From contig CAJPUR010000012.1 of NCBI GenBank assembly GCA_905381055.1, forward strand, positions 1-64,000: a stretch of DNA of 64,000 nt, given 5' to 3'. Under the pieces are notes generated by a model. That model was given only the letters and a program-made list of their open reading frames with translations. It had not been told where the DNA came from and searched no databases. The position numbers were made by a program, and so were the translations under genes. Every line of letters begins with the position of its first letter. Position 1 is the stretch's first letter. The DNA is from an uncultured Flavobacteriaceae bacterium. GTDB lineage: Bacteria > Bacteroidota > Bacteroidia > Flavobacteriales > Flavobacteriaceae. Positions 26,429-35,539 of the stretch are shown in pieces.

Positions 26429-27325
26429 TTATGAGTGATTTTTTTTGTATAATTCTTTTATAATCCCATCAGACAAACCAATTTTTGGGATAAAAATTTT
26501 ATTTACTCCGCTCCACGAAGCAACCTTTAAAAAAATTTCAATTGCTGGTAAAATAACATCTGCTCGATCTGGATTCAAACCATATTTATACATTCTATCA
26601 TGATAATTTAATTTTGATAATGAATTAAAAAGTATTTTTAACTTTAATATTGTAAGAGGATTACCTTCCTTAATATTCAATATCTTAGAAACTTTATTTA
26701 TATTACCACCAGAACCTAATATATATAACTTAGAAAGTTTTTTTGTGTTTAATTTAATCCATTCTTCAATTTCAATCCATATTCTTTTTTTAATTTTTTT
26801 TTTCAAATATCTAACAGTGCCAATTTTATAAGATTTTGATATAACTCTATTAGAATTAACAATTAAACTAAATTCTACACTACCTCCACCTACATCAACA
26901 AACAAAAAATTTTTAAGGTAAATAGAGTTTAAATTTTCAAAAATTCTATTATTGGAAATTAAATCAGCTTCTTTTCTACCGTCAATAATTTTAATGTCTA
27001 AATCCAATTTTTTTTTTACTAATTTAACAATGGTTGACGAATTATTTGATTCTCTTAAAGCTGATGTAGCACAAATCATAAAATCATTAACTTTATGAAT
27101 TTTGATTAAAAGACTAAATACCTTTAATGCTTTAATCAGGTGCTTAATATTTTCATTTGATATCTCACCAGTAGAAAATGAGTCATCACCTAACCTAACA
27201 GGCACTCTTAGCATTGAAGACTTTAAAAAAACGGGAGGCTTTTTAGTATGAATAAAAATATTTGAAATCAAGATTCTTATAGCATTAGATCCAATATCGA
27301 TAGCTGCATACTTTTCAATTTTCAT
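26429..27325 (-). CDS. ppx: Ppx/GppA family phosphatase
   Basis: Member of the exopolyphosphatase/guanosine pentaphosphatase family with an actin-like fold. The phosphate-1 motif is AAIDIGSNAIRI (7-18) and the phosphate-2 motif is FVDVGGGSVEFSL (about 142-154). E119 in DGRKEADLI is at the position of the catalytic glutamate. At 298 aa it has only the N-terminal catalytic domains, the short form common in Bacteroidota. The start overlaps the end of ppk1 by 4 nt, so polyphosphate synthesis and breakdown are co-expressed. The choice between polyphosphate and pppGpp as substrate cannot be made from sequence. Confidence 0.9.
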   Translation of the reverse strand: MKIEKYAAIDIGSNAIRILISNIFIHTKKPPVFLKSSMLRVPVRLGDDSFSTGEISNENIKHLIKALKVFSLLIKIHKVNDFMICATSALRESNNSSTIVKLVKKKLDLDIKIIDGRKEADLISNNRIFENLNSIYLKNFLFVDVGGGSVEFSLIVNSNRVISKSYKIGTVRYLKKKIKKRIWIEIEEWIKLNTKKLSKLYILGSGGNINKVSKILNIKEGNPLTILKLKILFNSLSKLNYHDRMYKYGLNPDRADVILPAIEIFLKVASWSGVNKIFIPKIGLSDGIIKELYKKNHS

Positions 27326-29373
27326 TTATTTATATAAGTTTTAAAATAATCATAAATTTTCCATTGAGAGCGAACAGATTTTTGAGAACTTTTTGAGACA
27401 AACTTATTATGGTTTTCACCATTTACATTTCTAGATTTAACGTTATCTTTCAAACTTAATTCAAAAGTGTCCATAACTTGCTTTTTTATATCCCTATCAT
27501 AAACTGGAAAAGTCACCTCTACTCGGTTATCTAGACTTCTAGTCATTAAATCAGATGAGGATAAATATATCAATTGATCCCCTCCATTATGAAAAGAATA
27601 AATTCTGGAGTGCTCTAAAAATTTATCAATAACACTAATAACTCTTATATTTTCACTTAAACCTTTTATCCCAGGTATTAAACAACATACACCTCTAACA
27701 ATCATATTAATTTTAACACCTGAATTACTAGCGTCATAAAGTTTATCAATTATTTTATGATTTGTAATGCTATTAATTTTAATATTTATTTCTGCCTTTA
27801 TTCCATTGTGAGAATTTTCAATTTCATTATCAATTAACTTAATAAAAGATCTAAAAGTATAATGAGGAGAAACAATTAGATGATTATATTTTTTTATTTT
27901 ATAATTCACTTTTAAAAAATTAAAAACTTTATTCACTTCTTTTAGAATTTTTTGATTTGAAGTAAACATTGTTAAATCCGTATATACTTTAGATGTTGAC
28001 TCATTAAAATTTCCTGTACTTAAAAACCCAAATTTTATATTTTTATTATTAATTGATTTTTCAATTACACAAATCTTACTATGTACTTTTAATCCGGGGA
28101 CACCAAAAATTAATTCAACTCCAGCAGACTCTAACAATTCAGCAAAATTTATATTATTTTCCTCGTCAAATCTAGCCTGAAGTTCTATTTGCACTATAAC
28201 TCTCTTTCCATTCTTTGAAGCATTTATCAATGAGCTAATTACCTGAGAAATTTTTGACAACCTATAAAGAGTAATTTTAATTGATTTGACATTTGGATCT
28301 AAAGCTGATTCTCGTAAAAATTTTATAACATAAGAAAATGAAATATAAGGAGTATACAATAAAAAATCTTTTTTTGAAATTGATTCTAAAATATTTTCTT
28401 CTAAGCTTAAACCTTTAATTTCAAGAGGTTTAAATTTTTCATATAATAGATCTTCCCTATTAATACTTGGGAAATTCATATAATCCCTTCTTCTATGATA
28501 TCTACCTCCAGGAATCAAACTATCATAAGTGGAAATATTCAACTTTTCAATTAAAAAGTCAAGAGTATTCTTAGGTATATTTTTATCATAAACCATTCTA
28601 ACTGGATCTCCTTTAATACGGTCTTTAACGCTTTGAATAATTTTATTAACATAACTTTTACTAACATCTCCACCAAAATCAAGTTCAGCATCTCTGGTGA
28701 TTTTAACCATATGACTTTCTATTTTAGAATAATTAAACATACTAAAAATCAAATGAAAATTAAATCTAATTAAATCATCAAGCATCATAACGTATTGGGT
28801 TTTACCATCAAATGGCAAAACGACAAATCTTTCAATCTCCTCAGGGATTTCAATTAAAGAATATATTGATTCTTCATTTGGATTTTCAAAAAATAATTTT
28901 GAAATTAAAAATGCCTTATTATTTTTCAGGTCCTGCCTTTTTGATTTTGATAAAATAATTGTAAATAAAGCAGGACTTACATTTTGGATAAAATATTCTT
29001 TTAAAAAATTAATCTGTGAATCACCTACCTGATTTTCGTTTATAAAAAAAATATTTTCTTTTTTTAATTCAGATAATATTGAATTCAATACTTTTAAACT
29101 GTCTTTTTGAATATCAATTGATTTGAAAGTAATCTGATCAAGTAATTCTTCAGCACTAATCCCGAGAGCTCTTCTTCCTGTTTTATCGGATAATGCAATT
29201 CTTTGAATTGTAGCATATCTTACTTTATAAAATTCATCTAAATTATTTGAAAAAATACCTAGAAATCTCAATCTTTCAATTAATGGAACTTTTTTATTTG
29301 AAGCTTCTTGAAGAACTCTTGCATTAAAATCTAACCAACTTAATTCTCTATTAATATATTTTTTTACCTTCAT
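27322..29373 (-). CDS. ppk1: Polyphosphate kinase 1
   Basis: Reversibly polymerises the gamma-phosphate of ATP into inorganic polyphosphate. The N-terminus has the family sequence INRELSWLDFNARVLQEA. The autophosphorylated histidine is H431 in KVHSKICVIE, equivalent to E. coli H435. The second essential histidine is H588 in FLEHSRIYSF, equivalent to H592. QARFDEENNINFAELLESAG is also conserved. Length 683 aa is standard. It sits 6 bp after sixA and overlaps ppx, within pdxH-sixA-ppk1-ppx. Confidence 0.96.
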   Translation of the reverse strand: MKVKKYINRELSWLDFNARVLQEASNKKVPLIERLRFLGIFSNNLDEFYKVRYATIQRIALSDKTGRRALGISAEELLDQITFKSIDIQKDSLKVLNSILSELKKENIFFINENQVGDSQINFLKEYFIQNVSPALFTIILSKSKRQDLKNNKAFLISKLFFENPNEESIYSLIEIPEEIERFVVLPFDGKTQYVMMLDDLIRFNFHLIFSMFNYSKIESHMVKITRDAELDFGGDVSKSYVNKIIQSVKDRIKGDPVRMVYDKNIPKNTLDFLIEKLNISTYDSLIPGGRYHRRRDYMNFPSINREDLLYEKFKPLEIKGLSLEENILESISKKDFLLYTPYISFSYVIKFLRESALDPNVKSIKITLYRLSKISQVISSLINASKNGKRVIVQIELQARFDEENNINFAELLESAGVELIFGVPGLKVHSKICVIEKSINNKNIKFGFLSTGNFNESTSKVYTDLTMFTSNQKILKEVNKVFNFLKVNYKIKKYNHLIVSPHYTFRSFIKLIDNEIENSHNGIKAEINIKINSITNHKIIDKLYDASNSGVKINMIVRGVCCLIPGIKGLSENIRVISVIDKFLEHSRIYSFHNGGDQLIYLSSSDLMTRSLDNRVEVTFPVYDRDIKKQVMDTFELSLKDNVKSRNVNGENHNKFVSKSSQKSVRSQWKIYDYFKTYINK

Positions 29374-29379
29374 AATTTT

Positions 29380-29871
29380 TTATTTCAAATTTAAAGTCTT
29401 ACGAGAACCAAATGAAGATAAACCCTTATCAATTTTAGACCAATCATTAGTTTCAAATTCAATTTTTATCCAACTTGAAGTTGTCATATAATAATTGTTA
29501 TTATTTTTAGAAAAAAAGTTAGCAGTTGAAGTGAATGCAGGGTTATGACCAACTATTACAATTTGATTATAAATATTATCAATTTTTTTAATAAAATTTA
29601 ATATATCAATATAATTAAAAGTATATAAATTCTCATTGATAACAAGTTTTTCATATGATATTTTAGTTATATCTATCATTATTGAAGCTGTATGAAGAGC
29701 TCTATTAGCAGGACTACTAAATACAACCTCTGATGGACTAAATATTTCTTTAGAACTATTGATAACTCTATTTAAAATAGCTATCCCTTTTTCTGATAAA
29801 GGTCTGTCTTTGTCATTGAGATTATTCTCCCAGGATGATTTTGCATGACGTAATAAAATTAATTTTTTCAT
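29380..29871 (-). CDS. sixA: SixA-like histidine phosphatase
   Basis: Small histidine-phosphatase-superfamily protein (163 aa). The catalytic RHA motif holds H9 in LILLRHAKSSW, and the distal histidine lies in IVIVGHNPAF. SPANRALHTA matches the arginine-containing substrate loop. E. coli SixA dephosphorylates phosphohistidine in signalling proteins; in flavobacteria the gene is commonly next to ppk1, so the physiological substrate here could be different. It lies 3 bp behind pdxH and 6 bp before ppk1. Confidence 0.87.
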   Translation of the reverse strand: MKKLILLRHAKSSWENNLNDKDRPLSEKGIAILNRVINSSKEIFSPSEVVFSSPANRALHTASIMIDITKISYEKLVINENLYTFNYIDILNFIKKIDNIYNQIVIVGHNPAFTSTANFFSKNNNNYYMTTSSWIKIEFETNDWSKIDKGLSSFGSRKTLNLK

Positions 29872-29874
29872 AAA

Positions 29875-30516
29875 CTAAGGGGCAAGTCTGTATTTTTTCC
29901 ATTTATTTTTATAAAATTCAAATAAAATTCTATCATGAAGTCTATTCGGTCTTCCCTGCCAAAATTCAAATGAGATTACTTTAACTATATAACCACCCCA
30001 ATAATTTGGCCTCTTTAATTTATCTCTTTTATTTTCATAGCTTAATAATTTATCCTCAAGGAAGTCTCTACTTAAAATTTTTTCACTTTGAGGAGATACT
30101 ATTGCACTAATCCTGCTTCCCTCTGGTCTTGAGTTAAAATATTCATCAGATTTTTTTGAAGAGATTTTAATTGCATTTCCTTTCAATATAATTTGTTTTT
30201 CTAATGATGGCCAAAAGAAATTTAAACATACTTTTGAATCAATTGAGATTGATCTACCTTTAATACTATTATAATTTGTGTAAAAGATAAATCCGTCTAA
30301 ACTAAATTCTTTTAAAAGTACTATTCTAGATCTAGGGAATCCATCCATAGAAATAGTTGACAAAGTCATTGCATTGACTTCTTCAATTTTTTTATCATTT
30401 GAGGCTTGATCAAACCAATTTTTGAATAATTCAAAGGGAGAATTATGTTCTAAGTTATCATTTAGCTCTTGCTTATCATATGATTTTCTCAAATGTCCTA
30501 TATTATTTTTTTTCAT
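29875..30516 (-). CDS. pdxH: Pyridoxamine 5'-phosphate oxidase
   Basis: FMN enzyme that oxidises pyridoxamine or pyridoxine 5'-phosphate to pyridoxal 5'-phosphate. The N-terminal LRKSYDKQEL and AMTLSTISMDGFPRSRIVLLK are typical. FYTNYNSIKGRSI is the FMN-binding region, and the C-terminus has FWQGRPNRLHDRI and the terminal YRLAP. Length 213 aa is normal. It heads the pdxH-sixA-ppk1-ppx run and is separated from rnz by 45 bp. Confidence 0.96.
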   Translation of the reverse strand: MKKNNIGHLRKSYDKQELNDNLEHNSPFELFKNWFDQASNDKKIEEVNAMTLSTISMDGFPRSRIVLLKEFSLDGFIFYTNYNSIKGRSISIDSKVCLNFFWPSLEKQIILKGNAIKISSKKSDEYFNSRPEGSRISAIVSPQSEKILSRDFLEDKLLSYENKRDKLKRPNYWGGYIVKVISFEFWQGRPNRLHDRILFEFYKNKWKKYRLAP

Positions 30517-30561
30517 TAGTGCAATTTACAATAAGTAAAAATAATTATTTAATAAAGAAAA

Positions 30562-31467
30562 TTAAAACTCAATAATTTTACCGTCATAAGCTAATTCTAC
30601 ATTTCGAAAGTCTTTTTTTGTCTCATCAATAAATTTTGAAAAATCGTGATATCGAGTTGAAAAATGTCCTAAAATTAATTTTTTGGAATTTGAAAGCTTT
30701 GCAATTTTAGCAGCTTGCTTAGCAGTACTGTGTTTTGTTCTAAAAGCAATTTCTGTATGTTCCTCTAAAAAAGTTGATTCATGATAAAGTAAATCTACCC
30801 CATGAATAATTGGAATAATTGATTCATCATATTGTGTATCACTACAATACGCATATGATTTAGCCGGATTTGGACTTAAGGTTAGTTCAGAATTTGAAAT
30901 AACATTTCCATCCTCATCAACATAATCTTTACCTAATTTGAGGTTTTGATAAAAAGAACGGTCAACAAAAGCTAAATTTGGTGCATTTAAATTGATTTTT
31001 CTTAGCCCAATTTTTTCTTTAAAAAGAAACCCATTAGTATATACCCTATGATTTAGAGGGATAGTTGAAATAACTAACTTATTATTTTCAAATACAACTT
31101 CACTTTTAGAAGATGTAAGTTCATGAAAAATTAAATTATAATTTGTCCATGATTTGGCATAATTTAATTGAAGTGTAATAATCTCCTTTATACCTTTTGG
31201 ACCATATATATTAAGTTCAGATTCACGTCCTAATAGCCTAAAAGTACTTATAAGGCCAACTAATCCATAAAAATGGTCGCCATGTAAGTGAGAAATGAAT
31301 ATATTTTTAATTCTACTAAATTTTACACCAAATTTTCTTAATTGAATTTGCGTATTTTCACCGCAATCTATTAAAAATAGATTTCCATTTACATCAAGTA
31401 GTTGAGAGCTTGTATGTGCGTCGATTTTTGGAGTAGCAGAATGACAGCCTAAAATAGTAAGTTTCAT
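30562..31467 (-). CDS. rnz: Ribonuclease Z
   Basis: Metallo-beta-lactamase-fold endonuclease that removes 3' trailers from tRNA precursors. The zinc motif HLHGDH is at residues 60-65, and further ligands lie in SYAYCSDTQYDE, LYHESTFLEEH and LILGHFSTRY. The 301-aa length is the short bacterial form. As tRNA-Ser here lacks an encoded CCA, trailer removal by this enzyme before CCA addition would be expected. It overlaps the small gene upstream by 4 nt. Confidence 0.95.
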   Translation of the reverse strand: MKLTILGCHSATPKIDAHTSSQLLDVNGNLFLIDCGENTQIQLRKFGVKFSRIKNIFISHLHGDHFYGLVGLISTFRLLGRESELNIYGPKGIKEIITLQLNYAKSWTNYNLIFHELTSSKSEVVFENNKLVISTIPLNHRVYTNGFLFKEKIGLRKINLNAPNLAFVDRSFYQNLKLGKDYVDEDGNVISNSELTLSPNPAKSYAYCSDTQYDESIIPIIHGVDLLYHESTFLEEHTEIAFRTKHSTAKQAAKIAKLSNSKKLILGHFSTRYHDFSKFIDETKKDFRNVELAYDGKIIEF

Positions 31468-31808
31468 GTTTTATTTTTATAAATATTCAAATCCCTTTGA
31501 ATTCTTTCAATTTCAATCAAATCATAAGCTTCAATTATTGAAGGGACATAATTTATAGAATTTAAAAAATCAACTTTCTGTTTAAATAATAAAACAACTA
31601 CAAATGAATATAACTTTAAATTTATTTTTTCATTAAAAAGCAGATAAATCTCACTCTTAATTAAATGAAAATCATTTAAATTTTTTATTACAATAATCCA
31701 GTCTGAAGTATTATATTTTGAATCAAATAGATTCAAAAAATATCCTTTGTTATAGTGTTTCCCATTATTGTAGATTAAAAAAATATTATTTTTAAATTCA
31801 TTTTTCAT
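31464..31808 (-). CDS. Small rnz-associated protein, possible STAS-like fold
   Basis: 114-aa protein without a confident family. The C-terminus NYVPSIIEAYDLIEIERIQ is similar to what I recall of the small proteins that precede rnz in flavobacteria, some of which are labelled STAS-like or wrongly 'ribonuclease Z'. No metal-binding histidine motif is present, so it is not itself a nuclease. It overlaps pyrB by 1 nt and rnz by 4 nt, which indicates tight translational coupling. A regulatory or partner role for rnz is a guess. Confidence 0.6.
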   Translation of the reverse strand: MKNEFKNNIFLIYNNGKHYNKGYFLNLFDSKYNTSDWIIVIKNLNDFHLIKSEIYLLFNEKINLKLYSFVVVLLFKQKVDFLNSINYVPSIIEAYDLIEIERIQRDLNIYKNKT

Positions 31809-32749
31809 TATTTAGGAACTATAATTTTTGATGCAAGCAAATAAATGATCGCCATTCTAACTGCAACGCCATTTTGAACTTGATCTAAAATAATGGAATG
31901 TTCTGAATCGGCCACATCAGATGTGATTTCAACTCCCCTATTTATTGGACCTGGATGAAGAATAACAATATTTCTATTAATACTTTTTAATAACGATAAA
32001 TTCAAACCATATAAATTCTTATACTCATGAATTGAGGGGAAATAATTTTGATTCATTCTTTCATTTTGAACTCTTAACATATTTACAGCATCACACCACT
32101 TAATTGCCTTTTTAAAATCAGACTCGAAAGAAACTCCTAAAGATTCAATATGATGAGGAATTAATGATCTTGGAGCACATAACTTCACATTAGCCCCTAA
32201 CATTTTCAATAAAAAAATATTTGATAGAGCAACCCTAGAATGCATTATATCCCCAACTATTAAAATATTTCTATTTTCAAGATTACTAAATTTTTCTTTT
32301 AAAGAATATGCGTCTAATAATGCTTGCGTTGGATGCTCATGAGTTCCATCACCAGCATTAATAACACATGAATCAATATTCTTAGATAAAAAGTTAGCAG
32401 TGCCTGGATTAGGATGACGTATTACAATCATATCAACTTTCATAGCTAAAATATTTTTAACTGTGTCAATTAATGTTTCGCCTTTTTTTATTGAAGACTG
32501 TGACGCAGAAAAATTGATAATATCTGCACTAAGCCTTTTTTGAGCTAACTCAAAAGATAATTTGGTTCTAGTACTATTTTCAAAAAATAAATTTGCAATA
32601 GTAATGTCTCTCAAAGTCGGAACTTTCTTAATTGGACGGTTGATAAGTTCTTTAAAAAAATCAGCTGTTTCAAAAATTAAATTTACATCAGAAATATTAA
32701 GGTATTTTATACCTAATAAATGATTTACACTTAATTTTTTATGATTCAT
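31808..32749 (-). CDS. pyrB: Aspartate carbamoyltransferase catalytic subunit
   Basis: Condenses carbamoyl phosphate and aspartate in pyrimidine synthesis. The carbamoyl-phosphate motif is FENSTRTKLSFE, with S59-T60-R61-T62. HPTQALLDAYSL and the aspartate-loop MLRVQNERM follow, then HPGPINRGVEI. At 313 aa it is the catalytic chain; no regulatory pyrI gene is adjacent. It overlaps pyrR by 4 nt. Confidence 0.97.
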   Translation of the reverse strand: MNHKKLSVNHLLGIKYLNISDVNLIFETADFFKELINRPIKKVPTLRDITIANLFFENSTRTKLSFELAQKRLSADIINFSASQSSIKKGETLIDTVKNILAMKVDMIVIRHPNPGTANFLSKNIDSCVINAGDGTHEHPTQALLDAYSLKEKFSNLENRNILIVGDIMHSRVALSNIFLLKMLGANVKLCAPRSLIPHHIESLGVSFESDFKKAIKWCDAVNMLRVQNERMNQNYFPSIHEYKNLYGLNLSLLKSINRNIVILHPGPINRGVEITSDVADSEHSIILDQVQNGVAVRMAIIYLLASKIIVPK

Positions 32750-33288
32750 AAATCTTTAATTAAATAAATTGAATCACTTTTTTTAGTACCCTCCCATTCT
32801 ACTACAACTTTATCGTTTTGTATAGTATCTACCTGAATACCAACATAGTCTGGTTGGATTGGTAGCTCTCTACTATATCTCCTATCAATTAAAACTAATA
32901 ACTCAATTTTAATTGGTCTACCAAAAGTATCAATTGCAGTTAAAGCAGACCTAATACTCCTTCCAGTATATAAAACATCATCTATAAGTATGATTTTTTT
33001 TCCTTCAACAGAAATATTCATTTTTGAAAAATTAGCTGTTAATTGTTTATCTAACCTTCGAAAATCGTCCCTGAAAAAAGTAATATCTAATTTACCATAA
33101 TTAACGTCATTGATGCCATGTTTATTTAGTAATATTTCAGTTAACTTATCAAGAAGGAAAACACCTCTTGGTTGAAGACCTATTAAAATAGTGTTTTTTA
33201 AAAAAGCATGATTTTCTAGTAACTGGCAGGCTAATCTATTTAGTATTGTGTCAATTTGATTTTTATTTAAAATTTCTTTCTTTGACAT
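32746..33288 (-). CDS. pyrR: PyrR family bifunctional regulator / uracil phosphoribosyltransferase
   Basis: PRTase-fold protein; in Firmicutes PyrR binds pyr mRNA and also has uracil phosphoribosyltransferase activity. The PRPP-binding loop is IILIDDVLYTGRS (99-111), and IGLQPRGVFLLDKL matches the family. Length 180 aa is normal. It is the first gene of pyrR-pyrB-unknown-rnz. The distance from the inferred transcription start to the ATG is only about 10 nt, too short for a Bacillus-type PyrR attenuator, so RNA-binding control of this operon is not supported here. Confidence 0.93.
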   Translation of the reverse strand: MSKKEILNKNQIDTILNRLACQLLENHAFLKNTILIGLQPRGVFLLDKLTEILLNKHGINDVNYGKLDITFFRDDFRRLDKQLTANFSKMNISVEGKKIILIDDVLYTGRSIRSALTAIDTFGRPIKIELLVLIDRRYSRELPIQPDYVGIQVDTIQNDKVVVEWEGTKKSDSIYLIKDL

Positions 33289-33304
33289 TAAAATTTAATT
33301 AATG

Positions 33305-33312
33305 CAAAAGTA
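33305..33312 (-). promoter_or_regulatory. -7 promoter element of pyrR-pyrB
   Basis: Minus-strand TACTTTTG followed by CA is a perfect TAnnTTTG match in the 85-bp gap after rpsA. It predicts a start near 33298 and a 10-nt leader for pyrR. Confidence 0.5.
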
Positions 33313-33373
33313 TTACAATTATATTAAAAAACTAAAAATTAATTAAGTTTGAAATAATAATTATAAGATAAAA

Positions 33374-35539
33374 TTATTTTTTATCCATTTTTTCTTTTAA
33401 ATCTGCAAGAGCATCAAGGTCTCCTAAAGTAGTTTTTTCTGAATTAGATTTTGATTTTTGTTTGGTGGCACTTTTAAAATTTTTCTTCTCTTTATCTTTA
33501 AAAACTGAAGTGTGAGAAATAACAACTCTTTTAAATTCTTTATTAAATTCAATAATTTTAAATTCGGCAGTATCTCCTTTTTTTAGTTTACTCCCATCTT
33601 CTTTCTCCAAAAATCTCGAGGGTACAAAACCAACAACATCATCATTAAATTTAACAATTGCACCTTTATCAACAATATCTGAAACTTCAGATGAATGAAT
33701 AGAGTTTAATGTAAACTCTTTTTCATATTTATCCCATGGATTTGGAAAAGTCTGTTTATGACCAAGACTTAACTTACGACCATTAGTATCTAACTCGAGA
33801 ACAATAACATCAATGTTATCGTTTACTGATAAAATTTCCGATGGGTGTTTAATTTTCTTTGTCCATGATAAATCAGAAATATAAGCTAAACCATCAATTC
33901 CTTCTTCAAGTTCAATAAATACTCCGAAATTGGTAAAGTTCCTGACAATTCCTTTGTGTTTCGAGCCAATTGGATATTTTTTTGAAATATTAATCCAAGG
34001 GTCTTCAGTCATTTGTTTGAATCCAAGTGACATCTTTCTTGAATCCCTATCAAGTGTCAAAACGACTGCTTCAACTTCTTCTCCAACACTGACGAAATCC
34101 TGTGCAGATCTTAAATGTGTAGACCATGACATTTCAGAAACATGAACTAAACCCTCAACTCCATCTTCAATTTCAACAAAAGCACCATAATCAGCAATTA
34201 CTACAACTTTACCTTTAACTTTTTCTCCTTCTTTTACTTTATCCGAAAGATTTTCCCAAGGATGCGATGTCAATTGTTTTAGACCTAATTGAATTCTAGA
34301 TTTATTATCATCAAAATCTAAAATAACTACATTTAATTTCTGGTCTAATTCAAGTAGCTCGTTTGGATTGTTAATTCTACTCCAAGATAAATCTGTTATG
34401 TGAATCAATCCATCAACTCCACCCAAATCAATGAAAACTCCATAGGAAGTTATATTTTTGACTGTACCCTCTAAAACTTGCCCTTTTTCGAGTTGACCTA
34501 TTATTTCTTTCTTTTGTTCTTCAATATCAGCCTCAATTAGAGCCTTATGAGAAACTACTATATTTTTAAATTCATGATTAATTTTAACAACTTTAAATTC
34601 CATGTTTTTATTAACATATTGATCATAATCTCTAATAGGTTTTACATCTATTTGAGAACCTGGAAGAAAAGCTTCAATACCAAAAACATCGACAATCATT
34701 CCACCTTTAGTCTTACATTTAACAAAACCATTAACTACCTCACCAGTATCATGTGCATTATTTACTCTGTCCCAAGCCTTAATTACTCTTGCCTTCCTGT
34801 GAGAAAGAACCAATTGACCAGTCTTATCCTCTCTGGAATCAACAATTACTTCAACTTTATCTCCTAATTTTAAATTTGGATTATATCTAAATTCATTTAA
34901 AGAAATAACTCCTTCCGATTTAGCATTAATATCAATTATAGCCTCTCTATCAGTCATATATACAACTTCGCCTTCAATAACATCATCATCAGAAGTATCT
35001 ACAAAATTTTCCTTCACTAACATTTCAAACTCCAAAAGTTTATTTTCAGAAATAGCTTCTATACCATCCTCATAATTTTGCCAATCAAATTTGTTTAAAA
35101 AATCACTTTGACTTTTGTCAGTTTCATCTTGAAAAACTTTAACATCTTTTTCATTTGATTTCGATGAAATTTCCTTTTTATTTATAACCTCTTTTTTTTC
35201 AGATTTTATATTTTTTTTAGACGAAGTTTTAGTTTTTTTTAATTCTAAAACTTTTTTTGAAGAAGGTTTCTTAACTTCCTTTATCTTCTTAGATTTCTCA
35301 ATTAAAGACTTATTGACCTCTTTTTCTTTAGGAAGTTTGTTCTTAGCTGGAATCTTTACTTTGGATACTTTCTTAGCAGGAGCTTCCTTTTCCTTATTTT
35401 TTTTAATAACTTTTTTTGAAGAAGTTTTCTTTAACTCTATTTCTTTAGTATCCTTTGAAACTGAAGGCTTAACCTTCTTTTTTGTTGAAGAAGATTTAGT
35501 TTTGAGTGTAGATGATTTTGGTGATTTCTTTTCGGCCAT
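33374..35539 (-). CDS. rpsA: 30S ribosomal protein S1 with a long Lys-rich N-terminal extension
   Basis: RNA-binding ribosomal protein with six S1 repeats. They begin at about residue 187 (GEVVYMTDREAIIDI) and continue through GEVVNGFVKCKTKGGMIVDV, GTVKNITSYGVFIDLGG, GKVVVIADYGAFVEIEDG, GIVRNFTNFGVFIELEEG and a divergent sixth repeat ending VVGFVPSRFLEKE. The C-terminal tail is again Lys/Ser-rich. Residues 1-140 contain 49 lysines and hardly any hydrophobic residues; a K-[TP]-SSKK motif recurs at about 38, 91 and 104. Flavobacterial S1 proteins that I know have a much shorter N-terminal tail. The ATG 35539 is supported by continuous codon periodicity but an internal start cannot be fully excluded. 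It has its own promoter and a leader of about 113 nt. Confidence 0.93.
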   Translation of the reverse strand: MAEKKSPKSSTLKTKSSSTKKKVKPSVSKDTKEIELKKTSSKKVIKKNKEKEAPAKKVSKVKIPAKNKLPKEKEVNKSLIEKSKKIKEVKKPSSKKVLELKKTKTSSKKNIKSEKKEVINKKEISSKSNEKDVKVFQDETDKSQSDFLNKFDWQNYEDGIEAISENKLLEFEMLVKENFVDTSDDDVIEGEVVYMTDREAIIDINAKSEGVISLNEFRYNPNLKLGDKVEVIVDSREDKTGQLVLSHRKARVIKAWDRVNNAHDTGEVVNGFVKCKTKGGMIVDVFGIEAFLPGSQIDVKPIRDYDQYVNKNMEFKVVKINHEFKNIVVSHKALIEADIEEQKKEIIGQLEKGQVLEGTVKNITSYGVFIDLGGVDGLIHITDLSWSRINNPNELLELDQKLNVVILDFDDNKSRIQLGLKQLTSHPWENLSDKVKEGEKVKGKVVVIADYGAFVEIEDGVEGLVHVSEMSWSTHLRSAQDFVSVGEEVEAVVLTLDRDSRKMSLGFKQMTEDPWINISKKYPIGSKHKGIVRNFTNFGVFIELEEGIDGLAYISDLSWTKKIKHPSEILSVNDNIDVIVLELDTNGRKLSLGHKQTFPNPWDKYEKEFTLNSIHSSEVSDIVDKGAIVKFNDDVVGFVPSRFLEKEDGSKLKKGDTAEFKIIEFNKEFKRVVISHTSVFKDKEKKNFKSATKQKSKSNSEKTTLGDLDALADLKEKMDKK

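Noticed and set aside
34547-34867. 106-codon ORF opposite the S1 domains
   Set aside because: Antisense to well-conserved S1 repeats, with no recognisable domain.
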